64,000 nt of DNA from Paraglaciecola sp030730205 (GCF_052119645.1 NZ_JBGQOM010000008.1:1-64000); one strand, 5' to 3'. Positions 1 through 9,059 are shown, counted from the stretch's first letter. Numbers and translations: made by a program. Notes: generated by a model from the sequence alone, not told the origin.

Positions 1-22
1 ACCTAACAAAGTGCATATAATG

Positions 23-50
23 AAAAGCCAGCAAAAAATGCTGGCTTAAA
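23..50 (-). terminator. Rho-independent terminator of the azoreductase gene
   Basis: An 8-bp perfect stem (AAGCCAGC / GCTGGCTT) with a 7-nt A/T loop. On the minus strand the stem runs into a short T-tract. It lies about 40 nt past the azoreductase stop codon. Confidence 0.8.
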
Positions 51-85
51 ACCGTCAACTTATTTTAGGACGGGACACACTGCAC

Positions 86-685
86 TTACGCTATTAGTGA
101 TGAGATAGATTTCTCAGCATTCGACCACGCAGTAGCTGCTGCATCGGGCCCCATTGCGAGTCCTTCTGCATAAACAAAGTCAATATCCGTTAAACCTAAG
201 AAACCCAATACGTCTTTTAAGTATTCAGTTTGGGTATCTTTAGGTGTGCCTGCATACATACCGCCTCGAGCCGCTAGCACATACACTTTTTTATTGCTCA
301 GTAAACCTTGCGGACCCGTTTCAGTATAATTGAAGGTGATCCCAGCGCGGGCCACACGATCAATCCATGCTTTAAAGGTACTGGGTACGCCAAAGTTGTA
401 CATTGGCATGCCAATAACCACGGTATCAGCCTGTTGCAAATCAGCAATAAATAGTTCAGATAGTGAATTAAGTGCGACTTGCTCTTCGCTGCGACTGCTG
501 ACTTCGCTGCCCCATGCCAGCATTTCATTCATGGTTAAATGTGGCAATTCCATTTCAGCTAAATTTCGCTCTACGACATTCACTGCTGTGCTTGCCTGTA
601 AACGCGCAAGCAATTTTTGACTTAAGATATTAGAATTACCTTTGTCGTGACTCAAACTGCTATTGATAACTAAAACATTTTTCAT
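86..685 (-). CDS. azoR: FMN-dependent NADH-azoreductase
   Basis: 199 residues, the usual length of AzoR. The family uses FMN and NADH to reduce azo compounds and quinones by two electrons in the cytoplasm. The flavodoxin-like fold shows in the N-terminal strand and phosphate-binding loop (VLVINSSLSHDKGNS), the GMPMYNFGVPSTFKAWIDR segment near residues 92-110, which contacts flavin in this family, and the ARGGMY loop near residue 140. The ATG at 685 follows a GAGG-containing stretch. It is monocistronic, with its own terminator downstream. The physiological substrate (quinone detoxification is most likely) cannot be read from the sequence. Confidence 0.93.
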   Translation of the reverse strand: MKNVLVINSSLSHDKGNSNILSQKLLARLQASTAVNVVERNLAEMELPHLTMNEMLAWGSEVSSRSEEQVALNSLSELFIADLQQADTVVIGMPMYNFGVPSTFKAWIDRVARAGITFNYTETGPQGLLSNKKVYVLAARGGMYAGTPKDTQTEYLKDVLGFLGLTDIDFVYAEGLAMGPDAAATAWSNAEKSISSLIA

Positions 686-730
686 AACGTGCTCCTCGTG
701 TTGATGGAGCCCAGTTTTAACTACAATTAG

Positions 731-769
731 TCGAAAAAAAAGCGCATAAAATGCACTTTTTTGTTCGAC
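731..769 (-). terminator. Terminator of the acyl-CoA dehydrogenase/SDR operon
   Basis: A long A/T-rich inverted repeat: TCGAA-A-rich-GCAT, 3-nt loop, ATGC-T-rich-TTCGA, with one internal mismatch. It lies 19 nt past the stop of the last gene of the leftward operon. The A-run on one side and T-run on the other would let it work in both directions. Confidence 0.7.
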
Positions 770-787
770 TTTTTAGAACTAAATAGT

Positions 788-1552
788 TTAACTCAAGAAT
801 CCACCGTCAACCGTTACCGTAGTACCAGTGGTATAACTTGACGCATCTGAAACCAAGTAAAGCACCGCTGCGGCCATTTCGTCAGGTTGAGCAGTGCGTC
901 CTAATGGTATTTGCAATAAGGCTGTTTTGAGGATCTTTTCGTTAGACGTGAGCGCCGAAGCGAACTTCGTTTCAGTTAAGCCTGGCAATAAGGCATTAAC
1001 GCGAATATTTAAGGGGCCACATTCTTTCGCAAAGGCCTTAGTCATGCTGATCACCGCCGCTTTAGTAACTGAATAAATACCTTGCATCGGACCTGGAGAA
1101 ATACCATTTACTGACGCGGTATTTAAAATCACGCCACCGCCCTGCTCTTTCATCATCTTCCCGGCTGCAATCGACATGAAGAAATAACCACGAATATTAA
1201 CATCAACGGTTTTGTTATACGCCGCTAAGTCAGTATCAAGTATGTGACCAAAAAACGGATTAGCAGCAGCATTGTTGATTAAGATATCTAATCGACCATA
1301 TTGCTGCTTAATGTTGTCAAAAATGGCATCAATCTGCGCCATTTCTCCCACATGGCAGGCCATCGCAACAGCGTCACCACCTTGTGCTCTAATCTTTGCC
1401 GCCACCTCTTCACATCCATCAATTTTGCGACTCGATACAATAACTCTGGCCCCATAAGCAGCCAATAAATGCGCGATTGACTCGCCAATTCCGCGGCTTG
1501 CACCAGTCACTAAGGCGACTCTTCCTGTTAAATCAAATAAATCTTTTTTCAT
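788..1552 (-). CDS. SDR-family NAD(P)-dependent oxidoreductase (operon gene 4)
   Basis: 254 residues, a classical short-chain dehydrogenase. The Rossmann motif TGASRGIG is near residue 17, the NNAA motif near 92, the catalytic Ser in the LNTASVNG segment near 144, and the YxxxK catalytic pair in YSVTK near 160; it ends in the usual TVDGGFLS segment. The start ATG follows a good GAGGAAAA ribosome site. It is the last gene of a four-gene leftward operon headed by an acyl-CoA dehydrogenase, so a 3-hydroxyacyl or alcohol substrate in fatty or aromatic acid breakdown is likely. That substrate is inference; FabG-like activity is the alternative. Confidence 0.9.
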   Translation of the reverse strand: MKKDLFDLTGRVALVTGASRGIGESIAHLLAAYGARVIVSSRKIDGCEEVAAKIRAQGGDAVAMACHVGEMAQIDAIFDNIKQQYGRLDILINNAAANPFFGHILDTDLAAYNKTVDVNIRGYFFMSIAAGKMMKEQGGGVILNTASVNGISPGPMQGIYSVTKAAVISMTKAFAKECGPLNIRVNALLPGLTETKFASALTSNEKILKTALLQIPLGRTAQPDEMAAAVLYLVSDASSYTTGTTVTVDGGFLS

Positions 1553-1592
1553 TATTTTTCCTCGTTATTTGTTACCACGTTAATGCTGGTTA

Positions 1593-2360
1593 TTAGGCTA
1601 ACATGCCACCATCAAGCACCACAGATTGACCAGTCATGAAACTTGATTCATCACTGCACAGCCACGCAAGTGCGGCAGCAATCTCATGCACTTCGCCTAA
1701 GCGTTTCATGGGATTGGCTTTTATCATGGCATTGCGCACGCGCTCATCGACATGGGATAAAACGTTCTCCACCATCGGGGTACGAATAAAGCTTGGGCAT
1801 ACTGCGTTAACGCGGATATTGGCTTTGGCGTATTCAACCGCTGCTGATTTAGTCAGGCCCATCACCGCGTGTTTAGTGGCAGAATAAGCGGCAATAGTGG
1901 GTGCAGAATGCAAACCCGCCACAGACGCGATATTAATCACGTGGCCGCCACCGTTTTCAAGCATCTGAATTATCTCTTGCTTCATGCAGTACCACACGCC
2001 AGCAAGATTAACCGCGACATTTTTATGAAAAACGGCATCGTCAACCAAGTGCATGGGTGTGGGTGTGTGATCGATACCCGCGTTATTAATCGCAACGTTT
2101 ACGGGTCCATAAATTGCCTTAGCGTGGCTAAATAAAGCGGCGACAGAATCCACGTCGCTCACGTCAGCAGCAATGAAAGTGGCGGTGCCTCCCGCATCAC
2201 AAATTTGTTTAACTACGGCTTCACCTTGCTGTGTATTGCGATCACTCACCACTACCTTAGCGCCACGACTTGCCACTAAAATTGCCGTCGCAGCGCCAAT
2301 TCCCGACGCTCCACCGGTGATCAAAATATGTTTGTTCTCTACATTTTTTATTGCTGTCAT
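1593..2360 (-). CDS. SDR-family NAD(P)-dependent oxidoreductase (operon gene 3)
   Basis: 255 residues, a second classical SDR, clearly different in sequence from its downstream neighbour. TGGASGIG is near residue 15, NNAG near 92, the catalytic Ser in VINIASVAG near 142 and YSATK near 158; the C-terminus is SVVLDGGML. Its ATG overlaps the stop of the upstream MDR reductase gene (ATGA), so the two are translationally coupled. The acyl-CoA dehydrogenase in the same operon suggests an acyl-chain hydroxyl/keto step. The substrate is not determinable from sequence. Confidence 0.9.
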   Translation of the reverse strand: MTAIKNVENKHILITGGASGIGAATAILVASRGAKVVVSDRNTQQGEAVVKQICDAGGTATFIAADVSDVDSVAALFSHAKAIYGPVNVAINNAGIDHTPTPMHLVDDAVFHKNVAVNLAGVWYCMKQEIIQMLENGGGHVINIASVAGLHSAPTIAAYSATKHAVMGLTKSAAVEYAKANIRVNAVCPSFIRTPMVENVLSHVDERVRNAMIKANPMKRLGEVHEIAAALAWLCSDESSFMTGQSVVLDGGMLA

Positions 2361-3361
2361 TCTGCCTCTACCTTAAGCACTAATTTACCTGTATTTTCGC
2401 CTTTAAATAGCATCAGTAAGGTTTCAGGAAAGTGTTCGATACCTGTCACTACATGCTCTTTTGCTTTTAATTTACCTTGCGCTATCCAACCAGCCATTTC
2501 AGTCGCCGCTGCCGCGTAATTGGCGATGTTATCAAAGACAACAATGCCTTCCATACGCGCACGGTTGACTAACAAACTAAGGTAGTTTGACGGCCCTTTT
2601 ACTGGCGTTGTATTGTTGTATTGACTAATAGCACCGCAGATAACGATCCGCGCTTTCATGCGAATTTGCGTCAGCACATCATCAAGAATGTCGCCACCGA
2701 CGTTATCAAAAAATACGTCAACGCCCTTTGGACAAAGACGCTTCAATGCGTTTTTAACGTTCTCATTTTTATAATCAATCGCGCCATCAAAACCCAGCTC
2801 ATCAACTACGTATCGGCATTTATCAGCACCGCCCGCGATACCCACAACCTTACACCCCTTTATCTTGGCAATTTGGCCCACTACGGTGCCTACAGCACCT
2901 GCTGCACCTGACACTACTACCGTTTCACCTGCCTTGGGTAAACCGGTTTCATGTAAACCAAAATAGGCTGTCATACCTGGCATACCCAACACACCCAAGT
3001 AGCGTTCTAAGGGCGCAATAGTGGGGTCAATTTTATGCAAACCCGCCGTACTAACGGCTGCATATTGCTGAACACCGCAATGGCCGTAAACATAATCTCC
3101 AATCGCGAACTTACTATCTTTTGACGCAACAACTTGCCCTACCGTACTCGCACGCATAACCGCACCAATTTGTACCGGTTCAATGTATGATTTACCTTCA
3201 TTCATCCATCCGCGCATCGCGGGGTCAAGTGACACATAGATAATCTTGATCAGGACCTGCTCATCTTTGAGTTCAGGAATCTCTGTCTCAACAAAATCCC
3301 AATTATCACGATTTGGCGCGCCGATTGGGCGAGATTTAAGTAAAAATTGTTTATTTTTCAT
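2357..3361 (-). CDS. NADP-dependent MDR-family oxidoreductase (CurA / prostaglandin-reductase-like)
   Basis: 334 residues, zinc-free medium-chain reductase of the leukotriene B4 dehydrogenase/CurA type. The N-terminal GroES-like domain has the family's DPAMRGWM motif near residue 47. A Rossmann domain carries VVSGAAGAVGTVVGQIAKI near residues 148-166 and then GGADKC near 177. There are no catalytic zinc Cys/His ligands. Enzymes of this family reduce alpha,beta-unsaturated ketones or aldehydes with NADPH. It is gene 2 of the acyl-CoA dehydrogenase operon and overlaps the next gene by 4 nt, which fits reduction of an enoyl or enone intermediate. Confidence 0.9.
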   Translation of the reverse strand: MKNKQFLLKSRPIGAPNRDNWDFVETEIPELKDEQVLIKIIYVSLDPAMRGWMNEGKSYIEPVQIGAVMRASTVGQVVASKDSKFAIGDYVYGHCGVQQYAAVSTAGLHKIDPTIAPLERYLGVLGMPGMTAYFGLHETGLPKAGETVVVSGAAGAVGTVVGQIAKIKGCKVVGIAGGADKCRYVVDELGFDGAIDYKNENVKNALKRLCPKGVDVFFDNVGGDILDDVLTQIRMKARIVICGAISQYNNTTPVKGPSNYLSLLVNRARMEGIVVFDNIANYAAAATEMAGWIAQGKLKAKEHVVTGIEHFPETLLMLFKGENTGKLVLKVEAE

Positions 3362-3389
3362 TTTGCATCCTGTTCGCTGTTGTCGGAGA

Positions 3390-5195
3390 TTAAAACCACG
3401 CTTCTTGCATGGCTGAACAGCTATCGTCTAATTCACTTAACAAGCGAAGATCGCGAGCGATAGTGGGTAATTCCCAATGAATAAAATATTTTGCTGCTTG
3501 TAATTTCCCGAGATAAAAAGCGTTGTCTTCTTCGTTCTGATTGTCTGAAGCTAAGGCTTTTTCAGCCACATTGGCTTGACGGATCCACATCCAACTCACC
3601 ACTATTTGCCCAAACACTGTTAAAAAACAACTCGCATTCGCCAGTAATACAGCTTGTTTATCTGAGGCAAGTCCTTGCGCTAAACTGGGTATTAATTCGC
3701 TCATTTGTTGTAAATAGGGATTTAACTGTGCGATCAATTTCTGACAATCATCACCCTTCATGTGACTAAAGTCACTTTGCATAATAGTTTGTAATTGTTT
3801 TAAACCCGCTCCATTGGCTTGCCATAATTTTCGAGTTAGCAGATCCAAAGCTTGTATACCGTTGGTGCCCTCATGAATAGGGTTTAAGCGGTTGTCACGC
3901 CAACACTGTTCAACGGGATACTCGCGTGTATAACCTGCGCCGCCTAGTACTTGAATCGCTAAGTCGTTAGCCTTGGGACCATATTCTGATGGCCATGCTT
4001 TAACAACTGGCGTTAGTAAATCCAATAACTCAGCCGCGTCTGCGCGAACAATTTCATCTTCGTGGGTGTGAATATCGTCAACCAAGCGAGCCGCATAAAA
4101 ACACAGTGCCATACCACCTTCTACATAGGATTTTTGCGCAAGTAACATGCGCTTCACATCACCATGTTGAATTATTGTCGCTGGTTTATCACTGGGTTTA
4201 TTATTGGGTGCGACGCGTCCTTGCGTGCGCTCTTTGGCATAGGCCAAGGAATATTGATAGCCGCGATAGCCAATCATAGCTGCACCAAATCCCACCCCAA
4301 GACGGGCTTCATTCATCATTAAAAACATGTATCGCAAGCCTTGGTGCTCTTCGCCTACCAAGTATCCATGGCAGTCGTCTTTTTCACCAAAACTCAATAC
4401 CGTAGAGGTGGTACCTCGGTAACCCAACTTGTGGATTAATCCCGCCAGCGCTACGTCATTGCTATGGTCCACTTCGCCCTGCTCATTTAAGCGGTATTTG
4501 GGCACCACAAACAACGAGATACCCTTCACCCCAGCCGGTGCACCTTGTATTTTTGCAAGCACTAAATGCACAATATTTTTTGATAATTCATGGTCGCCAG
4601 CTGAAATGTACATTTTATTGCCTTTGATGCGATACTGGCCGTTATCTGTTTTGTAAGCGGTGGTATGAATGTCAGCTAATGATGAACCAGCATGCGGCTC
4701 CGTTAATGCCATCGTGCCGGTAAATTCACCGCTTAACATACGCGGCATAAAACGAGTTTTAATGTCTTCTGAGGCAAAGTTTCGAATCACGTTTGCTGCT
4801 GCAATAGTTAAAAACGGGTAGCTAGTAGAAGAAGGGTTTGCTGCTGAAAAATAGCCCGCACAAGCGGTCATAATGGTTTCAGGAAGCTGCATACCGCCTT
4901 CGTCAAAATCATAGCGTGCAGCCATTAAGCCTGCTTGAGCATAAGCGTCAAACGCCGCTTGGACCTCTTCGATCATAGTGACTTTTGTACCATCAAAAGT
5001 AGGTTCGTTAGCATCAGCTTTAGCATTATGCGGGGCAAACTTTTCAGTGGCGATTTTATTGGCAGTGTCTAGCACAGCATCAAAGGTTTCTTTGTTATGT
5101 TCCCTGAAGCGTTCTCGCTGACAAAGATTTTCAGTGTCTAATAATTCGTAGAGTTGGAAATGCAGTTCTTTTTCTTTAATTAGCTCAGTATTCAT
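3390..5195 (-). CDS. Acyl-CoA dehydrogenase, long form with extra C-terminal domain
   Basis: 601 residues, longer than the ~380-residue core family and typical of FadE5/AidB-like members with an added C-terminal helical domain. The FAD-binding middle domain shows MALTEPHAGSSLAD near residue 156 and a conserved MYISAGDHE segment near 192. The C-terminal dehydrogenase domain carries QVLGGAGYTREYPVEQ near 413 and the conserved arginine/glutamate region RDNRLNPIHEGTNGIQ near 429. It oxidises an acyl-CoA to the 2-enoyl-CoA and passes electrons to ETF, whose genes lie 4 kb away (etfBA, etfD). It is the first gene of a leftward operon, divergent from a GlxA-type regulator. Chain-length preference is unknown. 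Confidence 0.94.
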   Translation of the reverse strand: MNTELIKEKELHFQLYELLDTENLCQRERFREHNKETFDAVLDTANKIATEKFAPHNAKADANEPTFDGTKVTMIEEVQAAFDAYAQAGLMAARYDFDEGGMQLPETIMTACAGYFSAANPSSTSYPFLTIAAANVIRNFASEDIKTRFMPRMLSGEFTGTMALTEPHAGSSLADIHTTAYKTDNGQYRIKGNKMYISAGDHELSKNIVHLVLAKIQGAPAGVKGISLFVVPKYRLNEQGEVDHSNDVALAGLIHKLGYRGTTSTVLSFGEKDDCHGYLVGEEHQGLRYMFLMMNEARLGVGFGAAMIGYRGYQYSLAYAKERTQGRVAPNNKPSDKPATIIQHGDVKRMLLAQKSYVEGGMALCFYAARLVDDIHTHEDEIVRADAAELLDLLTPVVKAWPSEYGPKANDLAIQVLGGAGYTREYPVEQCWRDNRLNPIHEGTNGIQALDLLTRKLWQANGAGLKQLQTIMQSDFSHMKGDDCQKLIAQLNPYLQQMSELIPSLAQGLASDKQAVLLANASCFLTVFGQIVVSWMWIRQANVAEKALASDNQNEEDNAFYLGKLQAAKYFIHWELPTIARDLRLLSELDDSCSAMQEAWF

Positions 5196-5239
5196 ATTGG
5201 TTAGCCGTCACATCTTCGATTGAATAAACATGGCTTAGC

Positions 5240-5270
5240 TTGACAAAATTTAATAGAGACAATAATTGTC
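5240..5270. promoter_or_regulatory. Divergent control region: -35-like TTGACA and palindrome GACAATAATTGTC
   Basis: The 90-162 bp between the acyl-CoA dehydrogenase operon and the GlxA-type regulator holds TTGACA (5240-5245), followed 15 nt later by AATAAT, a possible rightward promoter with a short spacer. It overlaps a perfect 6-1-6 palindrome GACAAT-A-ATTGTC at 5258-5270. A palindrome in this place is a natural operator candidate for the divergent AraC-family protein. No experiment or second copy supports it here. Confidence 0.35.
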
Positions 5271-5357
5271 ATTTATGACATATTAATGGTCATTTTAGCC
5301 ACACATAACGGGCTGTTATTGGCGGCTAAAAATTTTGTTTATAACGGGGATGAAATT

Positions 5358-6332
5358 TTGTTTAAAGTAACAATTTTGGGGTTTAATCAAGCCTATGCGA
5401 GTGCCATTACCGGTGCATTAGACTTGTTTGCCTTAGCTGGTGTCACTTGGCAAAGAATGCAAGGGCTTCCGCCTACCCCATTTTTTGAAGTACAAATAGC
5501 CACCCTCGGCAAACAAGTGGTGCGCTGTATTAATCAACTTGAAATCAACAGTCATATCGCTATCGAAGAACTTAAAAAAACCGACTTGTTATTGATCCCC
5601 ACTATTGGTGGGTCGTTGTTAAGTGTGCTGCAAGAGAATCGAAATTTACTACCGCACATAAAGCGACATTATGAACTAGGGGCAGATATTGCGAGCAATT
5701 GCAGTGGCGCCTTTTTGTTAGCAGAAGCAGGCTTACTTGATGGACGTGAAGCTACTACCCATTGGGGCTATGCTCAATTATTTAGAAGTCGCTATCCCAA
5801 AGTCCACTTAGCGGCAGAAAAACTGATCACAACCTCAGACAATATTTATTGCTCTGGTGGCGGTATGGCGTGGTTTGACTTGGCTCTGTTATTAATTGAG
5901 CGTTATTGTGGTCATGACGTTGCGACCACGACAGCTAAGGCCCATGTCATTGATTTATCTCGCGGTCAACAAGCCGCATATGCGTCTATACGTGCTAAAA
6001 AATACCATCAAGATCCCGAAGTATTACAAGTGCAAGAATGGTTAGAAGCGCACTTCAGCCAATCAGTGCAAATTAGTGATTTGGCCGATTTGGTCAACTT
6101 AACAAGTCGCACACTCAATCGGCGATTTAAACAAGCTACCGAGCAAAATCCACTTGAATATCTGCAAGGCTTGAGGGTAGAGGCAGCTAAAAAGTTACTT
6201 GAAAAGTCCCATGATAGTGCGCAGCGCATCGTCAGCCATGTGGGTTATGACGACCTTAGCTCATTTACTCGCTTATTTAAGAAACATACCGGACTCTCTC
6301 CGAGTCAGTACGCCAAAAAATTTAAACGTTAA
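5358..6332 (+). CDS. GlxA-family transcriptional regulator (DJ-1/PfpI domain + AraC HTH)
   Basis: About 324 residues. The N-terminal DJ-1/PfpI-like sensor domain has the nucleophile-elbow region IASNCSGAFLLAEAG, and the C-terminal ~90 residues are an AraC-type double helix-turn-helix (ISDLADLVNLTSRTLNRRFK; GYDDLSSFTRLFKKHTGLSP). I chose a TTG start at 5358, because GGGGA sits 7 nt upstream and the family homology begins at FKVTILGF. An ATG at 5286 would add 24 unrelated-looking residues without a ribosome site. It is transcribed away from the acyl-CoA dehydrogenase operon and is its likely regulator (inference). GlxA regulators usually respond to small amine or carboxylic acid nutrients. Confidence 0.88.
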   Translation: MFKVTILGFNQAYASAITGALDLFALAGVTWQRMQGLPPTPFFEVQIATLGKQVVRCINQLEINSHIAIEELKKTDLLLIPTIGGSLLSVLQENRNLLPHIKRHYELGADIASNCSGAFLLAEAGLLDGREATTHWGYAQLFRSRYPKVHLAAEKLITTSDNIYCSGGGMAWFDLALLLIERYCGHDVATTTAKAHVIDLSRGQQAAYASIRAKKYHQDPEVLQVQEWLEAHFSQSVQISDLADLVNLTSRTLNRRFKQATEQNPLEYLQGLRVEAAKKLLEKSHDSAQRIVSHVGYDDLSSFTRLFKKHTGLSPSQYAKKFKR

Positions 6333-6732
6333 TTTCACCCTTTCTTCATATTTACTCACTAATTTAATCTCAGCATAGCGCATAGGCTTGCTCAGCCAAT
6401 TTTGGCAAACATGCATAAAAATTGCTTTTTGTAATCCGTAGTCCACTTTTCGTTTTTTTAAATTCATCAAAAAGTGGTCACGAAGGGCTGTTCTAAACGC
6501 TAAATTTCAAGATTTTTTTGATAAATATTAATTACTTAAGAGCTTGAAGATACAGGCAACACGAGATAGGAAGGTTTGCACCAAAACAGACCATACCTTT
6601 TGTTTTCGACCTATTTTAGGGAAAGCCTAGCTGGCTGAATGTGAAAGTTTATTACAGATAGCTAGTCAAAAAATCATTTTTGATGTATATTTAACCAATT
6701 ATTGTAATTTTATTACCAATCGGAGAGCTAAT
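6333..6732. other. Intergenic region without a recognised gene
   Basis: 400 bp of A/T-rich DNA between the GlxA-type regulator and the glycogen-binding domain gene. A weak CAATTTT...AAAATTG inverted repeat near 6397-6434, followed by CTTTTTG, may end the regulator transcript. The last ~70 bp presumably carry the promoter of the next gene, but no convincing -35/-10 pair is visible. Confidence 0.5.
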
Positions 6733-7041
6733 ATGGCCTTTAAAAAGCAGTACTTAAAATCAAAAGCAGTATGTAAAGTGACTTTCAAAATTAGCAAAGA
6801 CGAAGCTCGTGAAGCAGAATCAGTGCGTTTAGTCGGTGATTTTAATAATTGGGACACTGCTGCAGTGCCTATGAAAAAATTAAAAGACGGTAGTTTTACC
6901 GCAACAGTCGAATTAGAAAAAGATGCAAAATATCAGTTTAGATATTTGCTCAACGATCAAGAATGGGAAAACGATTGGAGTGCGGATGAATATCTCCCCT
7001 CACCCGTTTCTTTGGAAGAAAACTCAGTGGTTGCTGTTTAA
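6733..7041 (+). CDS. Stand-alone glycogen-binding (CBM48 / AMPK-type) domain protein
   Basis: 102 residues, almost entirely one early-set beta-sandwich of the CBM48/AMPK glycogen-binding type. VRLVGDFNNWDTAAVPM (about residues 34-50) is the conserved strand and tryptophan motif, and YQFRYLLNDQEWENDW (about residues 75-90) the second carbohydrate-face strand. There is no signal peptide and no catalytic domain. Strong ribosome site (CGGAGAG) before the ATG. Its own terminator follows. In enzymes this domain binds alpha-glucans; alone it may bind glycogen or act as a regulator or adapter, but no function is established. It is convergent with a GH42 beta-galactosidase, with no obvious functional link. 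Confidence 0.85.
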   Translation: MAFKKQYLKSKAVCKVTFKISKDEAREAESVRLVGDFNNWDTAAVPMKKLKDGSFTATVELEKDAKYQFRYLLNDQEWENDWSADEYLPSPVSLEENSVVAV

Positions 7042-7052
7042 ACTCTGAAAGA

Positions 7053-7087
7053 CCTAGCACTCAATAGCGAGTGCTAGGATTTTTTTT
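7053..7087 (+). terminator. Strong Rho-independent terminator after the CBM48 gene
   Basis: A perfect 10-bp stem CCTAGCACTC / GAGTGCTAGG with a 6-nt loop, followed by AT and a run of T. It sits 11 nt past the stop codon of the CBM48 protein gene and immediately before the convergent beta-galactosidase stop. Confidence 0.93.
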
Positions 7088-7097
7088 AAGCCCTGAC

Positions 7098-9059
7098 TTA
7101 TCTAAACACGCTACTCACCGCCGGAACTTGCTGGCCTTCAAAACTCACTTCATTTTGATTAAAATTTTGTAATAAGGTTTTTTCACCACGCCGACTCAAG
7201 CGTATACCATCGGCCAATTCTGTTGTGCCAATGGCAAGTTCTGCACACTGTTGTCTTATTACAGTCTTAATTAAGTTTTCAGACAAAGCACCAATCACCG
7301 TGACATTGTCTAATATCGTCACAGCGGCTAAGCCAGCCATTGGTCCATCACTGTATTTGAAAAGTGCTTTAGCCTTGCCAACTTCATAAGATTCGCACCA
7401 CAAAGTTGCGGTAAAACTTACGTTAAAATCAGCATCACTTGCTTCTAAACTTTGACTTAAAGTGGGACGTAAGGAATCAAAGTTTGCCAGCTTTATCCCT
7501 ACTAAATCAGCAATCGCCGAGAACTGACCGTTTTGCGGTACTAAACCCGATTCAGTGCGAAAAGCTGTACGAGGACCAAACAGTATCTTAGTGTCTTTTG
7601 CCGTCTCAACTAATAAACGTGCAACCTCGTCAGTAACCAAGGTTAATGCTGGAGCAATAACTAGGCTGTACGCATTATTCTCTAAATCAAGTGGACTGAT
7701 AATATCCACATCCAATCCTAAACTCCTGGCGACTGAATAAAATTGATAAAATTGTGCCCAGTAACTTAAGTTCGCGTTATGTGGCTGCTGATCGTAAATC
7801 CACATACTTTCAAAATCATGTAAAAACGCGATTTTCGCTTTCACTGGGCTTAAGGGATACTGTGTTGGCTCAACATTTGCGACTTCCTGGTAACCACGAT
7901 CAGCACGACCATCTTGTTGAAGTAAGCCAGAATGCATAATTTCTTGAGCCATGTGGGATGCACGCCAACGGAAATAGATCACACTTTGCGCCCCATGAGC
8001 CCACGCTTGCGCTGTCCATAATTGCACAGCACCTTGTGCTGGAAGAGGATTATATTGCGCCCAATTTGCATGACCACATTGTTGCTCCATCACCCAAAAG
8101 TCAGTGCCATTTTTTAAACCTCGGTAAATATCGTGATTTAAACTGACTAAATCAGGATGACCTGTACGAGCGTAGCGAGTCTTAACCTCTTCAGATTCCC
8201 ATGTTGCAAAGTATTCCAACATGCCGATCGGGTAACTGTCCCACGCGACAAAATCTAAATTTTTTGAGGCCTTATATAAGTCAAATTCACTGGCAAAAAT
8301 CACAAAATTATGGGTAATAAACCGCCCCGGCGATAGGTCTCGCAGTATATCAATTTGTAACTGCTGAAACGCAATGATCATATCTGAACAGTATCGTTTG
8401 AAGTCAAGCACTTGTGAGGGATTCGCTTGACGTACAGCACTCAGATTGGGTGAGCTGATTTGTGTCCAACTTGAATAAGTTTGACTCCAAAATACAGTAC
8501 CCCAAGCCTCATTAAGGGCCTCTAAATTTGTATAGCGCGCTTTAAGCCATTGCTGAAAACCCGCCACACTAGAGGCTGAATATGATTGCGCTGTTCCTTC
8601 ATGGCCAAGTTCGTTGTCAGTTTGCCAGCCTACAACAGCAGGATGGTTACCATAACGTTCGGCCATTGCGCGAACTATACGTTGGCACTCTTGGCGATAT
8701 ATGACACTGCCGTGGTCGTAGTGACGGCGTGAACCAAATTTTTTCACTTGGTTGTTTTCATCAACAGCCAATATTTCTGGGTGAGCTTCAATCAACCATG
8801 CTGGTGGTGTAGCTGTAGGCGTACCTAAGACAACATTGAGTCCGTGTTGTTGGTAAATGTCAATGGCATCGTCTAACCATTGCCAATCAAACTGCCCAGC
8901 ATGAGGCTCAATTTTTTGCCAACTAAACTCGCCAATCCTAATAAAATTGAGGCCTAATGCCTGTTGTTGTTGAGCATGCAATTGCCATTGATCTGAGCCA
9001 ACATGCTCTGGATAGTCACATACACCGAGGTTCAAACAAGGAATGGGGGCTTTGTTCAT
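7098..9059 (-). CDS. Glycoside hydrolase family 42 beta-galactosidase
   Basis: 653 residues, standard GH42 length. The N-terminal TIM barrel begins LGVCDYPEHV and carries the acid/base Glu in WQTDNELGHEG (about residue 147) and the nucleophile Glu in FWVMEQQCGHANW (about residue 324). The trimerisation domain (KIAFLHDFESMWIYD, from about residue 400) and a small C-terminal beta domain follow. There is no signal peptide, so it acts in the cytoplasm on imported beta-galactosides such as lactose or galacto-oligosaccharides. There is no transporter or regulator next to it. The ATG lacks a good ribosome site. The zinc-cysteine cluster of some GH42 enzymes is not evident. Confidence 0.95.
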   Translation of the reverse strand: MNKAPIPCLNLGVCDYPEHVGSDQWQLHAQQQQALGLNFIRIGEFSWQKIEPHAGQFDWQWLDDAIDIYQQHGLNVVLGTPTATPPAWLIEAHPEILAVDENNQVKKFGSRRHYDHGSVIYRQECQRIVRAMAERYGNHPAVVGWQTDNELGHEGTAQSYSASSVAGFQQWLKARYTNLEALNEAWGTVFWSQTYSSWTQISSPNLSAVRQANPSQVLDFKRYCSDMIIAFQQLQIDILRDLSPGRFITHNFVIFASEFDLYKASKNLDFVAWDSYPIGMLEYFATWESEEVKTRYARTGHPDLVSLNHDIYRGLKNGTDFWVMEQQCGHANWAQYNPLPAQGAVQLWTAQAWAHGAQSVIYFRWRASHMAQEIMHSGLLQQDGRADRGYQEVANVEPTQYPLSPVKAKIAFLHDFESMWIYDQQPHNANLSYWAQFYQFYSVARSLGLDVDIISPLDLENNAYSLVIAPALTLVTDEVARLLVETAKDTKILFGPRTAFRTESGLVPQNGQFSAIADLVGIKLANFDSLRPTLSQSLEASDADFNVSFTATLWCESYEVGKAKALFKYSDGPMAGLAAVTILDNVTVIGALSENLIKTVIRQQCAELAIGTTELADGIRLSRRGEKTLLQNFNQNEVSFEGQQVPAVSSVFR

